From Okeania sp. KiyG1 (lineage in GTDB: Bacteria > Cyanobacteriota > Cyanobacteriia > Cyanobacteriales > Microcoleaceae): 34,146 nucleotides of DNA. Where the stretch lies: positions 1 through 34,146 of the forward strand of contig NZ_BLZO01000099.1 in assembly GCF_014132355.1 (NCBI RefSeq), read 5' to 3'. The notes under the pieces were generated by a model that saw nothing but the letters and a program-made list of their open reading frames with translations, was not told the origin of the DNA and did no database searches. The position numbers and the translations under genes are program-made. The first letter of the stretch is position 1. The number at the start of each line of letters is the position of its first letter. This document shows, piece after piece, positions 27,322 through 34,146 of this stretch.

Positions 27322-27783
27322 GTTGAAAGACATCTTGCCAAACTGTTGAATAAACTTGGGAAAAATCCAGATGCTCGCCTGAGTGTTTGACTTCTACTAT
27401 AGCCTTTTTCAATTCTGGTAATTGCTTTTTCTGGTTATAGTAATTTGGTTTGTCTTTTAATTCAGGTAAATGAGAAATTAGAGGACAAGCATTTATAGGA
27501 CATCTGTTTTGCTCCCACCAGTTAAAACGTTCTCCTAGCATTCTGTTGTACCAATACCGACAAATTCTGAGCCAGTTGTTTAGTGCTAACTTCTGGCACG
27601 TTTGCTGGATATATACGATATTGGTAAGTATACTTCATAAGTGATACAGTTTGAATATACACTGATTATAACACAATATTCTATAATTTATAAATTTATA
27701 ATTGTTGTTTTTAAGTTTTTGTTAATTGACAAATTATTCTCTACTAAAAGTAACTCAGATAATCCTTTTTGCCTAAAAGCCCT

Positions 27784-28911
27784 ATGAGCTTTTTCCACTT
27801 TTTACGTCACTTTAATTCTGCCACATTGCGAGAGGTTTTAAACCACTCCAATAGGCAGCGATTTTTCAACTTATTAACTCCAATTGCTAAACGTGGTTAT
27901 GGCATAATATTGACGATATTAAAAAGGATCGTCAAACATATACTGAAGCGAATTATTCGTTTTTTTCAGTTCATCCTTCATCTAAACTTTAATACTATTA
28001 AACAAGTATGTATTTGTGCTGGCAAAAGTAGATTAGCAGGTTTATCAGCGGAGATGGCCTATAATGCAATGCTCGCTTTATTTCCGGGATTATTAACAAT
28101 AATTTCAGCAATTGGATTATTTGAATCTTTGCGATCGCCTCTATTACAAATGGGTGGTTTACTAACAGATATAGTACCTAATCAAGTGCGATTTTTAATT
28201 AGCAGTGCTGTTGATGAAATTCTGAGAACCCCCAACAGAGAAATATTTTCTTTCAGTTTTATTGGCTCAATATGGATATTTTCTAGCGTACTGAGTTCTG
28301 CTATGGCAGCTCTTGACGAAATTCATCAAGTTCCTCTTGAGAAAAAACGACCTTTTTGGAAAGCAAAATTAGTTTCTTTAGGACTAACTATTGGTACTCT
28401 CATACTATTAATTATTGCCTCTGGATTAGTATTAGTTAGTGACTTAATTGTAGACATGATTGCTCGGCAAAGTTGCTTACTAGAAACTCTACCAAATTGT
28501 CCCCCTGACCAGGTTGCTAGTTGTTTATTTCAAGAACCAGTTGATAATTGTGTGTTGAAGTCACAATTATTAGAAACTTGGGGTCAATTAAGATGGCCGA
28601 TTACTTTAGGAATAGTTTCTACAGCTTTTGCTTTTGTTTATCGTTTTGGTCCGAGTCGTAGACGGAAAAGTACACCTATTATGCCTGGTGCAATTATATC
28701 AGCATTAATGTGGGCAGGAGCTTCTAATTTATTTCGTTTATACGTTTTTCATTTTGGTAACTATAACCGAACTTATGGAACTATTGGTACTTTTATTATT
28801 TTATTGTTGTGGTTATATATTAGTTCATTGGTGGTATTAATTGGGGCACAATTAAATGTAACAGTAGGGGAGGCAATGGCACGGGATAATGAAGTTAGAA
28901 GTCTTCAATAA
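27784..28911 (+). CDS. YihY/BrkB (UPF0761) family membrane protein
   Basis: 375 aa from ATG 27784; the frame is open to a TTG at 27769. After a basic N-terminal region (residues 1-75) come the family's features: LAGLSAEMAYNAMLALFPGL, the amphipathic GGLLTDIVPNQVRFLIS region, then membrane segments (SFIGSIWIFSSVLSSAMAAL, LGLTIGTLILLIIASGLVLV, PITLGIVSTAFAFVYRFGP, PGAIISALMWAGASNLFRLY). It ends with FGNYNRTYGTIGTFIILLLW and SLVVLIGAQLN, which are highly characteristic. About six membrane helices place it in the inner membrane. It was once misnamed ribonuclease BN; its biochemical role is not settled. A Cys-containing insert (residues about 235-265, LPNCPPDQVASC) between helices looks like an added loop. 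The stop codon runs into a heptamer array. Confidence 0.9.
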   Translation: MSFFHFLRHFNSATLREVLNHSNRQRFFNLLTPIAKRGYGIILTILKRIVKHILKRIIRFFQFILHLNFNTIKQVCICAGKSRLAGLSAEMAYNAMLALFPGLLTIISAIGLFESLRSPLLQMGGLLTDIVPNQVRFLISSAVDEILRTPNREIFSFSFIGSIWIFSSVLSSAMAALDEIHQVPLEKKRPFWKAKLVSLGLTIGTLILLIIASGLVLVSDLIVDMIARQSCLLETLPNCPPDQVASCLFQEPVDNCVLKSQLLETWGQLRWPITLGIVSTAFAFVYRFGPSRRRKSTPIMPGAIISALMWAGASNLFRLYVFHFGNYNRTYGTIGTFIILLLWLYISSLVVLIGAQLNVTVGEAMARDNEVRSLQ

Positions 28912-28941
28912 TTAATAATTAATAATTAATAATTAATAATT
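28908..28941. repeat. Heptamer tandem array (AATTAAT)n
   Basis: About four to five units starting within the last codons of the YihY-family gene and ending at the MITE insertion point. Confidence 0.85.
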
Positions 28942-29216
28942 AGGGTTTGCTGAAAAAGTCTTATGGGTGAAGGTAGGAGACAACCCACCCTAACCCCTCC
29001 CAGGAGGGGAGGGGAAGACAGGAGACAGGAGACAGGAGAAAAGGGAATTTAGAGGAGGTAGGAGTAAGAATGTAAGAATGATTTTTCTGCCCAACTATGA
29101 GCTTAAAATACGCTCCTTTTTGAGAATTAATAGCTGAAAAACAGGCACTTTTCAAAGGCTCCAAAAAGGCTAAAATCTTTATCTGTAAATACTTTTAGAT
29201 TTAATCAGCAAGCCCT
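28942..29216 (-). mobile_element. MITE, copy 3 (TSD AATT)
   Basis: 275 bp, ends AGGGTTTGCTGAA and ATCAGCAAGCCCT, flanked by AATT (28938-28941 and 29217-29220). It is inverted relative to copy 2: its right end, reverse-complemented, aligns with the left third of copy 2 (TTTTTCAGCT, GAGCGTATTTT). It contains a GGAGACA heptamer stretch. It again separates a heptamer array from a hairpin repeat. Confidence 0.88.
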
Positions 29217-29223
29217 AATTAAC

Positions 29224-29486
29224 AATTACCTCTCCTTGAAAAAAAGAGGATTGACTAATCATAAAAATTTTTTCTTCTCTTGGTCGATTGGATATGGCTC
29301 CGAGACCTCTCCATCCCACCCTACGGGAAGCTGCGAAGATAGAACTCCGTTCCGCTGACGCGAAACGCGACAGCGTTGCGTTGCGCCAGCTTTGCGTTGC
29401 GCCAGCTTTGCGAAGCAAAAGCAAAAGCAAACGACCGCTTGTTTCTCCTTTAAAGGAGAGGCTTTAAACCTTAATTATTTAATAAG
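29224..29486 (+). repeat. Dispersed hairpin repeat, copy H (longest, expanded loop)
   Basis: It starts AATTACCTCTCC and ends GCTTTAAACCTTAATTATTT. Between GGTCGATTGGATATGG and CGACCGCTTG the loop holds CCCACCCTACGGGAAGC and then GC-rich short repeats (GCGTTGCGCCAGCTTT twice, and GCAAAA repeats). Confidence 0.8.
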
Positions 29487-29525
29487 TTATAGAAGTATGA
29501 GAAAAAAGGGCAAAAAAAGTCTGAA

Positions 29526-29717
29526 TTAATGTGGTCGTTGTAAGAGGCTAATTACACCAGTTGTTATGGATAAAAAAATTAGAAGTAAAATCACTCCTCC
29601 TGGTAAAAATGCCAGAATTTTTAAGCCTCTGAGGAGCCATATTAATAGAGTTATAATTGTGAGAATGCCACAAATATAAGAAAATTGGGGAATTGGAAAA
29701 TTAGAATTTTTACTCAT
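29526..29717 (-). CDS. Small two-helix membrane protein
   Basis: 63 aa. Two hydrophobic segments, SYICGILTIITLLIWLL (about 13-29) and ILAFLPGGVILLLIFLSIT (about 33-51), are joined by a tight RGLK turn and followed by a short polar tail. The LPGG turn inside the second helix gives me the impression of small conserved membrane proteins in cyanobacteria. No enzymatic motif. It is a single gene between a hairpin repeat and a repeat-rich spacer. Function unknown. Confidence 0.6.
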   Translation of the reverse strand: MSKNSNFPIPQFSYICGILTIITLLIWLLRGLKILAFLPGGVILLLIFLSITTGVISLLQRPH

Positions 29718-30036
29718 GGAGTTTGGTTAATATTTATATGGATTTAACTATCAAAAATATTGTGACTATTTTAGTAAGTATTTCCTGCGGAATGCTGCGC
29801 AAACAACTATTAGCATTTCCTGAGGAATGCTGCGCAAACAGCATTTTCGTTTGTCATGTGCTCGCATTCAGATGTATGAACATACAGGACTTACTAAAGT
29901 TAGCTTGTTACCTTTTTCTTTCCTGCGGAATGTGGAAGCAAACATAATTTTGAATTCTCCTTCTAAGACAATAAGTTAATAGCTGAATGCTGAATGCTGA
30001 CTGCTGTTTGCGCAGCATGACCTAGGAAATTCTTAC
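29718..30036. repeat. Spacer with TTTCCTG(C/A)GGAATGCTGCGCAAACA repeats
   Basis: The unit TTCCTGCGGAATGCTGCG...AAACA occurs at about 29783 and 29817 and, partly, at 29921. An inverse partial copy (GCTGTTTGCGCAGCATG) lies at 30003-30019. A relative is inside the element at 10115-10340. CTGAATG heptamer-like repeats are at 29979-30003. No gene seen. Confidence 0.7.
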
Positions 30037-30984
30037 CTATTTTAGCTTAAGACCTACATAACCAATGAGAATTTTTCCAGGTCCTAATTCTTCTGAAAAA
30101 TAAAGTCGCCAAGCACCAGGAGTCATGCGTAGATGCCAACTAAAAAGACGTTTTTTACCATCAGGACATTTAATAGTTAGTTGTTGTCTAAACTGTTGAA
30201 TTCTTGAGTCACTTTCTGGGGTTGTTTTGCTAGGGAGAAGGTTTTTATTAAAAGCTCCAGTTTTCCAAGTTTTACAGTATTGTTCTAATTCCAATAATCG
30301 TTTCTTTACCTGTTGCAAAATGTGGTCGCCAGTGTTTAGGTTTTGTAACTGTTGCTCTAGTTGTTCACAGAGGATTAAATTTGGCAAAAATTCTTGTCTC
30401 CTTTCCCATAGTACTTCTCCATCAACTTGCCTATCAAATAATTTATTTTCGATGCAGTTTTTAATCCATTCAGTATGTTGTTTTACATGACTACTTCGAC
30501 TAGCATGAACATTTTTTTCGGACTGGTAAATTAACTCTTGATTTTTACCTAACTCTGTTAGCTGAAGTTCTAGAAAATCTGTATCCCATTGTGGTTGGGA
30601 TAATAAGCTAATCGCAATATAATCACTAATTAAAGCTAAACGAAGACCTTCTGCTAATTTTCCTTGATGCCAAACTTCAGACAAATCAAATTTACTTTTA
30701 ATTTCTTCAGTAACATCACTCCAAAGAGGAACTTTAGTGATAAGAGAGCGAAAAAATCTACGCTCCTCTCTGTCTACTTCCCGGTCGTTACGCCAACTTG
30801 CTATAGGATAATTAGGAGCAAGTTCTATATAGTTAAGGTCTCTGTCAGTCCGAAGTATTTTTACACCTAATTTCTTTGTTTGGATTAAAGTTTGAATTAA
30901 CTCTGACATTAATTTTCGCGCTGTGGAAATATCAGCAACAGGAGTTTCTAGGGAAAGTTCATTCAGCACCATTTCTAAATCCAT
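30037..30984 (-). CDS. Unknown protein, third gene of the DUF262/DUF3696 operon
   Basis: 315 aa; family not recognised. The N-terminal 100 residues are mixed alpha/beta (LGVKILRTDRDLNYIELAP, PIASWRNDREVDREERRFFR). The middle is helical with charged coiled-coil character (LCEQLEQQLQNLNTG, QQVKKRLLELEQYC). The last 45 residues (KRLFSWHLRMTPGAWRLYF, then KILIGYVGLKLK) form a compact, conserved-looking block with His, Arg and a final GYVG strand, which could be an active or binding site. No signal peptide or membrane segment. It starts three bases after the stop of the ATPase gene, so it is surely co-transcribed. In operons of this kind the last gene often makes the effector; that is inference. 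Confidence 0.75.
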   Translation of the reverse strand: MDLEMVLNELSLETPVADISTARKLMSELIQTLIQTKKLGVKILRTDRDLNYIELAPNYPIASWRNDREVDREERRFFRSLITKVPLWSDVTEEIKSKFDLSEVWHQGKLAEGLRLALISDYIAISLLSQPQWDTDFLELQLTELGKNQELIYQSEKNVHASRSSHVKQHTEWIKNCIENKLFDRQVDGEVLWERRQEFLPNLILCEQLEQQLQNLNTGDHILQQVKKRLLELEQYCKTWKTGAFNKNLLPSKTTPESDSRIQQFRQQLTIKCPDGKKRLFSWHLRMTPGAWRLYFSEELGPGKILIGYVGLKLK

Positions 30985-30987
30985 ATT

Positions 30988-32103
30988 TTACTCTTCTCTG
31001 GGTTCTAAAAGTGCTTCTAAACTATTATCCCACTCGTCAAAAAAACCTTCTGGCCATTTATCTATTCGTCCGTTCCGGTCTATCTGGGGGGATATTATTT
31101 CAGTGACAAATTCTGTTCCTTGTTTTCGGCGTTCAAAATAGCGTAATTGAACTTTTTCAGGGTCAAGTTTTCCTCTATAAACTGTTATTCTAATACCATT
31201 TAAAACATGGTCACTATGAGTTTCAACTACAATTTGTACTCCACAACTAGCAGCGAGAGCTAATAATTCTCCCATTTTTGATTGACCTTTTGGATGAAGA
31301 TGTGCTTCGGGATTTTCAATGAGAATTAAAGTGCCAGGTGGAGAAGAAAGAATTGCCACAATAATTGGTAAAGTGTAGCTAATTCCAAATCCAACATTAG
31401 TAGAACGATAAGGATTACTATCTCCATAATAATATTGAAGACTCATTAAATCTATATCTTGTTTTGCATTAATTTTTAGTCGCGTACCTGGGCTAATTTC
31501 TCCCATCCAAGCTTCGACTTGCTCTCTTAAAATTAGTGAGTCTGCTTCTGGATGTCCTAAGCTACAATTTGGTATGGTTTGATTTTCATTAATAAATAAA
31601 AAGTGTGCTGTATATTCACCTTTTGCTCCTAATTGTTGGAGTTGTTGTACTTGGAAATCTGACATTTGAGAAAATAAACGCGGACCTAAACGTTCAGCTT
31701 GAAGATAATGGAATTTTTGATTAAAAAGACTAAGTTTATAGATATCAGGGGTAACAGATGTTGAGGCAAGATTTAGAACATCTTTTTCTCGGTCATAGGA
31801 GAAATTCCAGATTCCTTTTTTGTCATTTCGCCAAACAATTTCAAAGCTAATAAAATCATCTTGTGCTCCTTCAAATAGTGCATCTTGAGCAGTACCAATA
31901 CAGACTAAATCGCCGTTAAGGGCTAAACCTGGTTTTTGATTTTGTAGTAGACCTTGTTGATAAGATTGACGCATTAAAAGTAATGCTTGTAAGACAGAAG
32001 ATTTGCCCGTACTATTCAGACCAGATAGTAAAGTCAGTGGTTTAAATTATAGGGATTGATTAGCAAAAGGTTTAAAGTTTTTTAAATGTACTGAACTAAT
32101 CAT
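30988..32103 (-). pseudogene. DUF3696-type AAA (RecF/SMC-like) ATPase with an early in-frame stop
   Basis: From ATG 32103 (directly after the TAA of the DUF262 gene) the frame reads MISSVHLKNFKPFANQSL, then TAA at 32049-32047, then FKPLTLLSGLNSTGKSSVLQ with the Walker A. Downstream are VGFGISYTLPIIVAILSS, the Walker B region LILIENPEAHLHPKGQSKMG and the H-loop VVETHSDHVLNGIR, all typical of DUF3696 ATPases. The total is 371 codon positions. Restart at the ATG at 31974 would give 328 aa without Walker A, so it could not bind ATP normally. The stop may be a real nonsense change (CAA or GAA to TAA) or an error. It is the middle gene of a three-gene operon. Confidence 0.85.
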
Positions 32104-33264
32104 TTATAACTGATCTGATAATTTTTCAATGGTTTCAAAACGATATTCTATCTTATCTTGAGCTTGAGAGATAGACTTGGTAAATTCTTTGTCTTTATCT
32201 ACATATTCGATAAATTTATCTATTAAGTCTTGCTTCCTCATTATAAGTTTTTGAATTTCTTGACTGTTAAGCTGACTAATATGAAATGACAAGGTTTCAA
32301 ATAATGCTTTATTAGAAAGTAACAAGGTTTCAGATAATGTTTTATCAAGTGAATATCTTCTTAATTTATTAGATTGACGAATATGTTGATTGCCAAATAT
32401 TTTTTGATAATCAACCATAGTTTTTTTGAATTTATTAGCAAGTTGTTTAATTTCATAATCAGATAAACTATTAATTTTTTTCATGGCATTATCTAAAAAT
32501 TCTTCTCTTTTATATCTTGCATAATCTTTGTAAGAATCAGATGTAAGCATCACTGCTAAAGCACCTAGCACAAATTCCCGATCCTCCATACGCTTAATTT
32601 TTGTTTCACTAATCTGAATAACATTAGTAAATTCTGGAGATTTAGCAAGTTCAGCTAATAATTTAACTGCTTTACCAGGATTAAGAGTATGACGTATTTC
32701 TTGAAGAGTTAAAAGTCCTCCTCCTGTATTAATACGTTTAAAAATGTTGTACTTAACTTTAGCTGGTGTACCTGGTGTAATTAGATATACTTTAACCTGG
32801 GTTTCTTCAATACGACGTTGATATTTACGGTCTAATTCTTTATAGGTTTTACCATCAAGTTCAATGTCTAGATATTCTAAACCAGTTAAACATAAAGTAT
32901 TATCATTAATAAATTCTTTTAAAGCTGACAGCCTTTGTAATCCATCCACTACTAACCATTGCTTTTCATTGGTACCATCAACATAAAAAGCTGGTAAAGG
33001 AATTCTAATAATAATAGATTCAATCAATCTACTTTTAACTGCATCGTTCCATATATCGGTATAACCATGAAAATCAGAGGCTAAATCAATAAAATTTTCA
33101 CCTATTTTTCTCAATAACTCTTTAATAGTAATTTCTCGAGTAATAATATTAATTTGATCGGGGTCGTAAATTAAGTTATCCCTTTGATAAACCTCCTCCT
33201 TATAATTTTCTTCTTCTTGATATTTGCTTGGTAGTTTTCTTCCCGTTGGTGTTTTTCTTGCCAT
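32104..33264 (-). CDS. DUF262 (GmrS-like, ParB-fold) protein
   Basis: 386 aa. Residues about 25-190 are a DUF262 domain: RLIESIIIRIPLPAFYVD, the signature DGLQRLSALKEF (107-118; usually DGQQR) and FKRINTGGGLLTLQEIR. DUF262 is the nucleotide-handling ParB-like half of GmrSD-type modification-dependent restriction enzymes and occurs in several defence operons. The C-terminal GmrD-type HNH nuclease (DUF1524) is absent; instead there is a helical region (LRRYSLDKTLSETLLLSNKA, then coiled coil to the end). AGAGGG lies eight bases before the ATG. It is the first gene of the operon; its TAA directly precedes the ATPase ATG. Confidence 0.88.
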   Translation of the reverse strand: MARKTPTGRKLPSKYQEEENYKEEVYQRDNLIYDPDQINIITREITIKELLRKIGENFIDLASDFHGYTDIWNDAVKSRLIESIIIRIPLPAFYVDGTNEKQWLVVDGLQRLSALKEFINDNTLCLTGLEYLDIELDGKTYKELDRKYQRRIEETQVKVYLITPGTPAKVKYNIFKRINTGGGLLTLQEIRHTLNPGKAVKLLAELAKSPEFTNVIQISETKIKRMEDREFVLGALAVMLTSDSYKDYARYKREEFLDNAMKKINSLSDYEIKQLANKFKKTMVDYQKIFGNQHIRQSNKLRRYSLDKTLSETLLLSNKALFETLSFHISQLNSQEIQKLIMRKQDLIDKFIEYVDKDKEFTKSISQAQDKIEYRFETIEKLSDQL

Positions 33265-33388
33265 AAAATTTACCCTCTTGTTTTAATTTTAATTGTATCA
33301 TTTTGGACTAAAGCATATTTATAAAAGTTATTTTAAATTGACAACTGTGAAAAAGAATTATAGTATCAAGTACTAATCCTTAATCTTA

Positions 33389-33756
33389 GCTATTGATATT
33401 TAGCTCAATTATCAATTTATCGTTGTGAGCGATCGCTCAAACATCAACAAATTTAATTTCTCTCAAAATATCATCTATAAATCTCAATCAATTTCCCGAA
33501 TTATCTCCCTAATCCTAATTTCAATTCTTACTAAAAATCTAGATAATTGAATCTGAGGTTTTTCAGCAAAACGCTATTGATATTTAGCTCAATTATCAAT
33601 TTATAGTTGTGAGCGTTCACTCAAACATCAACAAATTTAATTTCTCTGAAAATATCATGTATAAACAAAAATAAATTTCCTGAATTATCCCCATAATACT
33701 AATTTTGATTCTCACCAAAAATTTAGATAATTGAATCTGAAGTTTTTCAGCAAAAC
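33389..33756 (+). repeat. Two tandem 184-bp copies of a gene-start region
   Basis: Units 33389-33572 and 33573-33756 both run GCTATTGATATTTAGCTCAA ... CAGCAAAACG. Each contains GTGAGCG-x-TCAC/CGCTCAAACATCAAC and then a stretch matching the start of the gene at 34095. In unit 1 it reads IYKSQSISRIISLILI in an open frame without ATG; in unit 2 it has ATG but stops early. Confidence 0.85.
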
Positions 33757-33879
33757 GCTATAGCGTTTATCAAATTAGTGAGATACAGTTATTTTTTTGT
33801 CTTTTTATTCCCTGTTCCCAGCTCCGGTGTTCCCTCAAACCTAAAATTTTGTACCTCACGCTTTTTGGGAATTGTTATA

Positions 33880-34040
33880 TTTATATTTGCCTCAATTATC
33901 AATCTATGGATATTGGCAAATTATCAACAATTAACAAATTTAACCTTTCTCAAAATTTCATGGTTAAATCAAAATCAATTTGCCGAACTATCCCCTAATC
34001 CTAATTTCAATTATCGCAAAAAATTTAGATAATTTAATCT
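33880..34040 (+). repeat. Third degenerate copy of the gene-start region
   Basis: It contains CTCAATTATCAATCTATGG, ATCAACAATTAACAAATTTA and ATGGTTAAATCAAAATCAAT, which reads MVKSKSICRTIP and then TAA. It is closer to the gene at 34095 than units 1 and 2 are. Bases 33757-33879 between them hold no supported gene; a short ORF there looks spurious. Confidence 0.75.
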
Positions 34041-34094
34041 TATAATCTGAGCGATCGCTCAAATATCAACAAATTTAATCTCTCTCAAAATCTC

Positions 34095-34146
34095 ATGGTT
34101 AAATCAAAATCAATTTACCGAACCATCGCCCTAACACTAATTGCAG
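34095..34146 (+). CDS. Start of a secreted-protein gene, cut by the window end
   Basis: 17 codons are visible: MVKSKSIYRTIALTLIA. A basic start followed by a hydrophobic run is typical of a signal peptide. There is no clear Shine-Dalgarno sequence; GAGCGATCGCTC (HIP1 within a palindrome) lies about 45 bases upstream. The upstream DNA carries three older copies of the same region, which supports this as the working member. The mature protein is outside the window. Confidence 0.5.
   Translation, partial: MVKSKSIYRTIALTLIA

Larger units (their letters stand above)
25910..27638 (-). pseudogene. tnpB: IS200/IS605-family tnpB (IS1341 type), fragmented and interrupted by repeats
   Basis: Pieces of one TnpB lie in order on the minus strand. 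ATG 27638 begins MKYTYQYRIYPANVP. After a frame change come LNNWLRICRYWYNRMLGERF and the block 27541-27302 (WWEQNRCPINACPLISHL). The gene is then interrupted by about 450 bp of heptamer arrays and hairpin repeats G and F. It resumes near 26860 with GNRSGQPIFKSKSRYRSLNF and DDSWLKFSSINSKWLYI, and the open part 26605-25910 holds the RuvC-like domain: SIGLDAVLDKDIYLAT, FFHEKLNLAGL and the final DRDINAAINLKR. There is at least one in-frame TAA and frame changes near a ten-base A/T run at 26656-26665. TnpB is an RNA-guided nuclease linked to transposon retention; this copy cannot make it. CTACAC and GTGTAG at about 25811-25840 may be its right-end hairpin. Confidence 0.82.

Noticed and set aside
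33778-34032. Plus-strand ORF of 84 codons
   Set aside because: It crosses the third degenerate copy of the gene-start region; composition is that of AT-rich spacer DNA.

Overview
The window looks like chromosome from a filamentous cyanobacterium of the Oscillatoriales type (Trichodesmium, Okeania or Moorena-like). The reasons are low GC, scattered HIP1 sites (GCGATCGC), a DesA-type desaturase, a pentapeptide-repeat protein, cyanobacterial-type TnpB, and long intergenic spaces full of short dispersed repeats and tandem repeats with a 7-nt period. The genus is inferred from style, not from a marker gene. I saw no rRNA, tRNA or CRISPR array.

Layout. 1-3.8 kb: a decayed voltage-gated ion channel gene (-) and a PLD-like/pentapeptide-repeat gene with one in-frame stop (+). 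3.8-4.6 kb: repeats, including two tandem 108-bp hairpin units. 4.6-9.6 kb: a two-gene minus operon (GT4 glycosyltransferase, then an unknown membrane protein), facing a sulfotransferase-like gene (one in-frame stop) and a GT2 glycosyltransferase; this looks like a surface-glycan locus. 9.6-20.7 kb: an accessory region with an orphan ParB-like protein, a winged-helix protein, a large AAA ATPase broken by two single-base deletions, a Cas4/RecB-like protein with altered catalytic positions, and an overlapping operon that encodes a PD-(D/E)XK nuclease-ParA fusion followed by a ParB-like protein. 21-25.6 kb: housekeeping genes (desA, a small conserved protein, thrC, a coiled-coil protein). 25.6-29.5 kb: a tnpB remnant split by repeats, a YihY/BrkB membrane protein and a MITE. 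30-33.3 kb: a tight three-gene minus operon (DUF262 protein, DUF3696-type ATPase, unknown protein) that resembles a phage-defence module. 33.4-34.1 kb: tandem copies of the 5' region of a secreted-protein gene that runs off the window.

Two themes run through the window. First, many genes carry one or a few disabling changes, often single-base deletions in A or T runs. These include thrC and desA, where loss would be costly, so uncorrected sequencing indels must be separated from real decay. Second, the intergenic DNA is built from a few repeat families: a hairpin element with compensatory stem changes, heptamer arrays that abut its AATTACC end, and a 4-bp-TSD MITE inserted into those arrays.

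The best candidates for an undescribed system are the nuclease-ParA/ParB-like operon (18274-20714), possibly linked to the orphan ParB-like protein at 10540-11667, and the winged-helix/ATPase/degenerate-nuclease set (12422-17971). All functional statements come from reading motifs by eye; no database search was run.
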